A DNA stretch of 64,000 bases from a virus, in the IMG/VR virus record IMGVR_UViG_3300010885_036069, positions 52,662-116,661 of that record; one strand, written 5' to 3'. Below, piece after piece: positions 58,653-64,000 of this stretch. The translations under genes and the position numbers were made by a program. The notes below the pieces were generated by a model, which did not search any database, had not been told where the DNA came from, and saw only the letters and a list, made by a program, of their open reading frames with translations. Numbering within the stretch: the stretch's first letter is position 1; each line of letters opens with the position of its first letter.

Positions 58653-58888
58653 ATCCTTCAATCAAATCACAAGCAATTGACCAGGGTAGCAAGGGACTTG
58701 CTGCATCACTGATCACATACCTCCTCGTCAAGTACGGCATGGATACCGAATTGATTTTTATCGTCATGCCGGTTATTACGCTGCTGCTTGCTTTTATTTC
58801 TTCACGGATTGGCGATCCGACGATTGCCTCATTCTTCAGTTCAACTCCAGTAGTTGAAATTGAAGTAGACGTCGCACCCGAGGACTGA
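58649..58888 (+). CDS. Putative holin (two transmembrane helices)
   Basis: 79 residues. Two hydrophobic segments (about 16-32, SKGLAASLITYLLVKYG; about 34-52, ELIFIVMPVITLLLAFISS) separated by a short turn, an N-terminus with a Lys and a strongly acidic C-terminus (VVEIEVDVAPED). This size and shape fit a phage holin that permits release of the muralytic enzyme. The lysin at 2280 is not adjacent, so the lysis system would be split. The 121 bases after the stop show a small TAGGG/CCCTA hairpin but no clear terminator. Confidence 0.68.
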   Translation: MNPSIKSQAIDQGSKGLAASLITYLLVKYGMDTELIFIVMPVITLLLAFISSRIGDPTIASFFSSTPVVEIEVDVAPED

Positions 58889-59009
58889 ACTCGGCACCGT
58901 CAGCCCGTTTAGGGAAACGCCCCTAGATTTGCTCAGTTAAACAACTGCGAAACGCCTTTACTCGGTTTTGACGGTTGTTGCGTTTATTATTGCTTTTAAA
59001 GGAGTTTCC

Positions 59010-59357
59010 ATGGCCGCTGGAATTTACAATTTCACATGTGAGCAAGGCGCAACCTTTACGCGAGTTATTACTGCTACCGATGCTGCCGGCGATGAAATAG
59101 ACCTGACCGACTACACCGCTCGCATGCAGGTTCGTCGCGATCTGGATGCCTCAAGCATCATCATTGAACTGACCACGGAGAATGGTCGAATTTCGCTAGG
59201 TGGGGTTACTGGTGAAATCACCCTGACGATTGACGCTGACGACACTTCAGACATTTCTCGTCCGGGCGTGTATGACTTAGAGCTTGAGTCGGATGGTGGG
59301 ACAGTGATTCGACTACTAAAGGGAGCCTTTAATCTAGACTCCGAGGTCACCAGATGA
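59010..59357 (+). CDS. Conserved fibre-associated protein (BppU-like N-terminal domain)
   Basis: 115 residues from ATG 59010, with AAGGAG at 58999-59004 (the upstream frame from 58968 is not needed). The start [42 protein letters not shown] is a pattern found at the beginning of many baseplate or fibre adaptor proteins, followed by strands ending [28 protein letters not shown]. It probably forms a small beta domain that anchors the giant fibre encoded by the next gene, which starts inside its last codons. Confidence 0.72.
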   Translation: MAAGIYNFTCEQGATFTRVITATDAAGDEIDLTDYTARMQVRRDLDASSIIIELTTENGRISLGGVTGEITLTIDADDTSDISRPGVYDLELESDGGTVIRLLKGAFNLDSEVTR

Positions 59358-62300
59358 CAGTAGGTGAAGATCCTCAAATTGCTGTTGAGGTTCTTGAGGT
59401 AGGCCCCAACACTGTCAATATTGAGGAACTCAAATACGAGGTAACCGTCGTTGAGGATTCCCCCACTGATGTATCCGTATCCCTTACTGGGATTCAGGGT
59501 CCACGCGGGTATCAAGGTTATCAAGGCACCCAAGGCACCCAAGGTACCCAAGGCGCTCAAGGCGTTGTTGGCTCACAGGGCGGTCAAGGCGCGGCTGGAG
59601 CGCAAGGCAATCAGGGCTTTCAAGGGATTGCTGGCGCACAAGGCACGCAAGGAACAACTGGCTCCCAAGGAAATCAAGGTAGCCAAGGCAATCAGGGCTT
59701 TCAAGGGATTGCTGGCGCACAAGGTAATCAAGGCTCTCAAGGCATAACGGGAAGTCAAGGGCCTCAGGGTCTTACTGGTGAGGGCGGAGCGCAGGGTTCT
59801 CAAGGTGACCAAGGCCCACAGGGAATTCAAGGCGATCAAGGTTTTCAAGGTGACCAAGGCGTTCAGGGCGACCAAGGCCCACAAGGTTTTCAGGGTGACC
59901 AAGGCCCACAGGGCGACCAAGGTTTTCAAGGAAACCAAGGAAACCAAGGAAACCAAGGCGACCAAGGTGTTCAAGGTTTTCAAGGTGATCAGGGACCACA
60001 AGGCGATCAAGGCGCTCAGGGTGATCAGGGTTTCCAAGGTGATCAGGGACCTCAGGGTGATCAAGGTTTTCAAGGCACAACACCTTTAATTTGCACTACG
60101 CAAAACACAGGTGAGTACTATTTTCAAACAGTAGGTCAAAATTACTATCAAAGCCCTATAGCGCCAGGATTAGCATTTAGTGCTGGACAAACACTATCTG
60201 TATATGCACCAACTGATGATGTCATACAGTACATGTTTATCAACTCTTATAATCCAGCAACGGGTGACATAGTTGCAGTTGTTACGCATTCCTTAAGTCC
60301 TGGGTTCAAAACATACGACACGCTTTCAATTTGTCTCGTAGGAAATCAGGGCAATCAAGGCGATCAAGGTTCACAAGGTTTCCAAGGTGATCAGGGTCCG
60401 CAGGGGGATACCGGTCCACAGGGTTCTCAGGGTGACCAAGGGTCGCAGGGTTTCCAAGGTGACCAAGGAGTCCAAGGTTTTCAAGGCGATCAGGGTTTTC
60501 AAGGAAATGATGGAACATCAGTAACAATCCTTGGTTCGTATTTGGATTATGCAGCCCTTATTGAGGCTCATCCAACCGGCTCGCTCGGTAACGGGTATCT
60601 CGTCGATGGCGATCTTTATGTTTGGGATGGCAGCGTCTGGGACAATGTTGGTCAAGTCCAAGGACCGCAGGGCTTTCAGGGAAACCAAGGAAATACCGGT
60701 CCGCAGGGCAATCAAGGTGATCAAGGCCCACAAGGTGATCAAGGCGACCAAGGCCCACAAGGCGTTCAGGGCGATCAAGGACCTCAAGGTGATCAAGGGG
60801 ATGTTGGTCCTCAGGGCGATCAAGGCAGTGAAGGACCACAAGGCAATCAAGGTGACCAAGGAGTCCAAGGTTTTCAAGGCGATTTTGGCCCCCAAGGTGA
60901 TCAGGGCGATCAAGGCCCTCAAGGTGATCAAGGGGCAGAGGGTCCACAGGGAACACAAGGTGATCAAGGATCCCAAGGCGATCAAGGATCAACTGGAGCG
61001 CAGGGCGACCAAGGCTCAACCGGAGCGCAAGGCGACCAAGGCGATCAAGGCGTTCAGGGATTTCAGGGTGACCAAGGTCCGCAGGGTGATCAAGGTTTCA
61101 CCGGCGCACAGGGTGACACGGGGGCGCAAGGTTTTCAAGGTGATCAGGGCGTAACTGGATCCCAAGGCTTTCAAGGTTCGCAAGGCGTTCAGGGTTCACA
61201 AGGCGTCCAAGGTCAAACTGGTTCGCAGGGTTCTCAAGGCGTAACCGGCGCGCAAGGTGACCAAGGGTTTCAGGGAACTGCCGCTCTTTGGAACTTCACT
61301 GGAGCGTACGGCGGTGGAGCCTCCTACGCCGTTGGTGATGTTGCGACTTATGACGGCAAGACTTGGTATCGAGTCAACTCCAATGGTGGCAATACCGGCG
61401 ACACACCAAGCGAGGGAACATTCTGGACATTGCTTGCCGATAGGGGCGCTCAGGGCTTCCAAGGCGACCAAGGTCCGCAGGGAACTCAGGGCGACCAAGG
61501 TTCTCAAGGCGCTCAGGGTGACCAAGGCTTTACCGGTGTTCAAGGTGACCAAGGCTTTACCGGTGTTCAAGGTGACCAAGGCTTTACCGGTGTTCAGGGT
61601 GATCAGGGACCTCAGGGTGAAACCGGTAATCAAGGTTCGCAGGGGGCCGAAGGCTCTCAAGGCGTTCAGGGTCATCAAGGTGAAATCGGCTCTCAGGGAT
61701 CCCAAGGAGAAACTGGCCCGCAGGGCAATGAAGGCGCGCAAGGAAACCAAGGGGACCAAGGGCCACAGGGCGATCAAGGTGTTCAGGGGGATCAAGGCTG
61801 GCAGGGCAACCAAGGCGATCAGGGACCCCAGGGCGATCAGGGCGTTCAGGGCGATCAAGGCGTTCAGGGTGCAGAAGGACCGCAAGGAGATATTGGTCCC
61901 CAAGGTGACGAAGGCGCACAAGGACTCACTGGTTCTCAAGGATCACAAGGTCAAACCGGATCACAGGGATCTCAAGGTTCGACCGGAGCGCAAGGCGTAC
62001 AAGGTCATCAAGGTTTCCAAGGAGTCCAAGGTCTTACTGGTTCACAAGGCAGCCAAGGTAATCAGGGGGTAACTGGAGCGCAGGGACCACAAGGCAATCA
62101 AGGCACGACCGGCGCACAAGGTTCACAGGGTTATCAAGGCGTAACCGGCGACAAATACTCCACCACGTCCTCAACATCACTCACGATTGCTTCAAATGGT
62201 TCAATCACTCTAACCATTGGGACTGGACTGGCATACACGCCTGCTCAGGCAGTCATCATCGCCTACGACGAGTCAAACCATATGCATGGGACGATCACGT

Positions 62301-63442
62301 CGTACAACTCGGGTACTGGGTCCCTCACTGTCTCCCTCCAACACAAGAGCGGATCGGGGACGTACTCGTTGTGGACCGTGAACCTTGATGGTGCTGTCGG
62401 TCCGCAAGGAACTCAGGGTGTTCAAGGGACGCAAGGGGTTCAGGGTTCAACTGGCTCACAAGGCGATACTGGTTCTCAAGGCTCTCAGGGAAATAATGGG
62501 TCACAGGGATCACAGGGTATTCAGGGATCAACCGGTCCGCAGGGTGATGAAGGTTCTCAAGGAACGACTGGTTCGCAGGGACCGCAAGGTTCAACTGGAA
62601 GTCAAGGAAGCCAAGGATCAACTGGTTCGCAGGGTGTCCAAGGACATCAAGGCAATCAGGGCGTCCAAGGACATCAGGGTTTTCAGGGCGATACCGGACC
62701 ACAAGGCAATCAGGGCGCACAGGGTGCGACCGGCTCACAGGGTTCTACGGGTTCTCAAGGTTCACAGGGAGCGCAGGGTGATCAAGGAGCTACGGGTTCA
62801 CAGGGAACTCAGGGTCACCAAGGTTTCCAAGGCGTAACTGGTTCGCAGGGTTCGCAGGGTTCTACTGGTTCGCAGGGTGCTGAAGGCCCACAGGGTGTAA
62901 CCGGCGCACAAGGGCCACAAGGAAATACTGGCGTTCAAGGTTCCACTGGTTTTCAAGGAGCGCAAGGTTCACAAGGTTCACAAGGTTCACAAGGTTCACA
63001 GGGGGCGCAGGGCGCTCAAGGCAATCAGGGTGCGACGGGCGCTCAAGGGATTGTTACTTCGGGAACGGCCCCCGTAGATACATCAGTACTGTGGGCCGAC
63101 ACGGGTTCTACGGGAACCCTTTTCGCCCCCGGCAGACTCTCCACTAATGCTCAGACAGGCACCAGTTACACGCTTGTTCTTGAGGACGAACAGAAACTTG
63201 TTGAGTGCAGCAACGCATCTGCAATCACTTTGACCGTTCCATTGAATAGCAGCGTTGCTTACACGATTGGCACTCAGATTCATGTCGCTCAAACAGGCGC
63301 TGGTCAGGTGACTGTTACTCCAGCGGGCGGAGTAACGATCAATGCAACACCGGGCCTTAAGACACGAGCGCAATGGTCGGCTGTTACGTTGATCAAGCGT
63401 GGTACTAATACTTGGCTTGCTATTGGGGATCTAAGCGCATGA
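59354..63442 (+). CDS. Giant collagen-like fibre of Gly-X-Gln repeats
   Basis: 1362 residues. About 950 residues are Gly-X-Gln triplets (such as GPQGDQGFQ and GSQGVQGHQ), a collagen-like triple-helix pattern in which Gln fills the third position instead of Pro/hydroxyproline. The collagen part is broken by globular domains: an about 85-residue domain at about 60080-60345, a smaller one around 60520-60660, and a carbohydrate-binding-like insert at 61280-61440 ([20 protein letters not shown]...YDGKTWY...FWTLLADR), another at 62145-62390, and a C-terminal beta domain (63045-63440, [22 protein letters not shown]...[11 protein letters not shown]) frequent at the ends of phage fibres. Probably a long, flexible receptor- or glycan-binding fibre. 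The N-terminal 45 residues attach it to the virion. Confidence 0.88.
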   Translation: MTVGEDPQIAVEVLEVGPNTVNIEELKYEVTVVEDSPTDVSVSLTGIQGPRGYQGYQGTQGTQGTQGAQGVVGSQGGQGAAGAQGNQGFQGIAGAQGTQGTTGSQGNQGSQGNQGFQGIAGAQGNQGSQGITGSQGPQGLTGEGGAQGSQGDQGPQGIQGDQGFQGDQGVQGDQGPQGFQGDQGPQGDQGFQGNQGNQGNQGDQGVQGFQGDQGPQGDQGAQGDQGFQGDQGPQGDQGFQGTTPLICTTQNTGEYYFQTVGQNYYQSPIAPGLAFSAGQTLSVYAPTDDVIQYMFINSYNPATGDIVAVVTHSLSPGFKTYDTLSICLVGNQGNQGDQGSQGFQGDQGPQGDTGPQGSQGDQGSQGFQGDQGVQGFQGDQGFQGNDGTSVTILGSYLDYAALIEAHPTGSLGNGYLVDGDLYVWDGSVWDNVGQVQGPQGFQGNQGNTGPQGNQGDQGPQGDQGDQGPQGVQGDQGPQGDQGDVGPQGDQGSEGPQGNQGDQGVQGFQGDFGPQGDQGDQGPQGDQGAEGPQGTQGDQGSQGDQGSTGAQGDQGSTGAQGDQGDQGVQGFQGDQGPQGDQGFTGAQGDTGAQGFQGDQGVTGSQGFQGSQGVQGSQGVQGQTGSQGSQGVTGAQGDQGFQGTAALWNFTGAYGGGASYAVGDVATYDGKTWYRVNSNGGNTGDTPSEGTFWTLLADRGAQGFQGDQGPQGTQGDQGSQGAQGDQGFTGVQGDQGFTGVQGDQGFTGVQGDQGPQGETGNQGSQGAEGSQGVQGHQGEIGSQGSQGETGPQGNEGAQGNQGDQGPQGDQGVQGDQGWQGNQGDQGPQGDQGVQGDQGVQGAEGPQGDIGPQGDEGAQGLTGSQGSQGQTGSQGSQGSTGAQGVQGHQGFQGVQGLTGSQGSQGNQGVTGAQGPQGNQGTTGAQGSQGYQGVTGDKYSTTSSTSLTIASNGSITLTIGTGLAYTPAQAVIIAYDESNHMHGTITSYNSGTGSLTVSLQHKSGSGTYSLWTVNLDGAVGPQGTQGVQGTQGVQGSTGSQGDTGSQGSQGNNGSQGSQGIQGSTGPQGDEGSQGTTGSQGPQGSTGSQGSQGSTGSQGVQGHQGNQGVQGHQGFQGDTGPQGNQGAQGATGSQGSTGSQGSQGAQGDQGATGSQGTQGHQGFQGVTGSQGSQGSTGSQGAEGPQGVTGAQGPQGNTGVQGSTGFQGAQGSQGSQGSQGSQGAQGAQGNQGATGAQGIVTSGTAPVDTSVLWADTGSTGTLFAPGRLSTNAQTGTSYTLVLEDEQKLVECSNASAITLTVPLNSSVAYTIGTQIHVAQTGAGQVTVTPAGGVTINATPGLKTRAQWSAVTLIKRGTNTWLAIGDLSA
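61517..61597 (+). repeat. Tandem 27-base repeat in collagen-like gene
   Basis: Three head-to-tail copies (61517-61543, 61544-61570, 61571-61597), starting GGTGACCAAGGCTTTACC, each encoding nine residues (GDQGFTGVQ); the last copy differs at its final base. Near-identity at the DNA level shows recent expansion by slippage or unequal recombination inside the collagen-like region. Confidence 0.85.
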
Positions 63443-64000
63443 TCCTCGGTATTACTGCATCAGGCTATGTTGAAGTTGCCTCTGGTATTACTTTTGCAAG
63501 TAAGTCAGTTACTACGGGTACTTCGGCTTCGTCTTGGAGTATCACTCAGGCATCTTTTTCTAATCCCATTTTGGCGGGAGATTATTTAGTTCTATTTGAG
63601 CGTTACACGATTGATTATAAGTCGGGTAACTATCCCACGGCTGTACCTGATGGATGGGTTCGGCAGCAAGTTACCTCCGATGGCATGGGCGAGGGATCAA
63701 CCACTACCATCATGCGCCTGTGTACGAGAGTTGCCTCGGCATCGGAATCCACTTATACCGCTTCGGGTATTGTGGCCGATACTTTTACTGCTGGTGTTTT
63801 CGTATTAAGAAGCGCTTACAAACATGACGCTTCCTCTATAGCAAGTTTCTTTTCAACGACATCTGCTACATCAACTTCTGTTGCCGCCGCAGGTAATGCT
63901 GATGCGATCCTTTATTTCATGTCGGATGGAAATAGCGCCACAACCACGCTTACGGCTCCAAGCGGGATGACAGAAATGCACCGAGAAACGGGCGCTCGAA
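63439..64000 (+). CDS. Fibre-type protein, 3' end cut by window
   Basis: ATG 63439 overlaps the stop of the collagen-like gene (ATGA), and the frame is open through the end of the window, giving at least 187 residues. It begins [20 protein letters not shown] and is Ser/Thr/Ala-rich with strand-forming segments ([49 protein letters not shown]). This looks like a phage fibre or baseplate-decorating beta protein. The C-terminus and any catalytic part are outside the window. Confidence 0.72.
   Translation, partial: MILGITASGYVEVASGITFASKSVTTGTSASSWSITQASFSNPILAGDYLVLFERYTIDYKSGNYPTAVPDGWVRQQVTSDGMGEGSTTTIMRLCTRVASASESTYTASGIVADTFTAGVFVLRSAYKHDASSIASFFSTTSATSTSVAAAGNADAILYFMSDGNSATTTLTAPSGMTEMHRETGAR

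Noticed and set aside
58889-59009. Intrinsic terminator after the holin candidate
   Set aside because: The TAGGG/CCCTA hairpin has only five pairs and no T tract; other partial repeats there are not convincing.
59484-62738. Long open frames antisense to, or in other frames of, the collagen-like gene
   Set aside because: They arise from the period-9 base repeats; their products are low-complexity Leu/Ala or Lys/Val-rich shadows without start signals.
59494-63050. CRISPR-like array of short repeats
   Set aside because: The repeats are continuous coding triplets (Gly-X-Gln) without unique spacers of constant length; no cas genes are present.
1-64000. tRNA genes, integrase, transposase or lysogeny repressor
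   Set aside because: No cloverleaf-like segment, recombinase motif or DDE transposase was seen; the non-coding gaps are too short for more than small signals. This does not exclude them outside the window.

Overview
The window is a stretch of a tailed double-stranded DNA phage genome with a contractile tail (myovirus morphology). Nearly all of it is coding. I see no tRNA or rRNA genes, no integrase, no insertion sequence and no CRISPR array. Virion hallmarks include a large terminase, a portal, an HK97-type prohead protease and capsid, head-tail connectors, a tail sheath and tube, a tail assembly chaperone pair with a frameshift, a 1417-residue tape measure protein, baseplate hub, spike, gp25, gpJ and gpI homologues, and several fibres. 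The host is probably an actinobacterium. The best evidence is a membrane-anchored resuscitation-promoting-factor (Rpf) type muralytic enzyme at 2280-2861, backed by several small families typical of actinophages. The moderate GC content would suit a freshwater actinobacterium, but that part is inference.

Layout: (1) 2-1407 rightward, small accessory genes. (2) 1376-3796 leftward, two hypotheticals, the Rpf-like lysin and a DNA methyltransferase. (3) 3884-7920 rightward, nucleotide and small-molecule enzymes: B12-dependent ribonucleotide reductase, a PhyH-type dioxygenase and a SAM methyltransferase. (4) 7856-27896 leftward, the head module, transcribed from a small membrane protein and the portal (fused to a MuF-like domain) through the prohead protease to the major capsid protein. 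(5) 27956-33201 rightward, terminase followed by a recombination set (Rad52-like annealing protein, RecB/Cas4-like nuclease, HNH nuclease) and a glycosyltransferase. (6) 33198-34328 leftward, a GNAT-like protein and a hypothetical. (7) 34390-64000 rightward, RuvC-like resolvase, a ParB/PAPS-reductase/ParB trio, neck, tail, baseplate, fibres, a lysis-type membrane gene group and a giant Gly-X-Gln collagen-like fibre that leads into a gene cut by the window end.

The most unusual part is 9.6-21.4 kb on the minus strand. Between protease and capsid, where most phages have little or nothing, lie about 11.7 kb of very large multidomain proteins: a 538-residue protein that can be joined by a -1 frameshift on an A9 run to an 891-residue protein ending in a HipA/PI3K-like kinase domain, a 1305-residue protein with two tandem HEXXH metallopeptidase units, and an 883-residue protein with a region resembling the HhH-GPD glycosylase core. 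Three of these ORFs share a cysteine motif of invariant spacing (CPPG...C, C-x17-C, four copies). The large proteins alternate with small genes. I infer a set of head-packaged, possibly host-delivered effector enzymes. The kinase, zincin and cysteine motifs are visible in the sequence; the delivery role is not proven.
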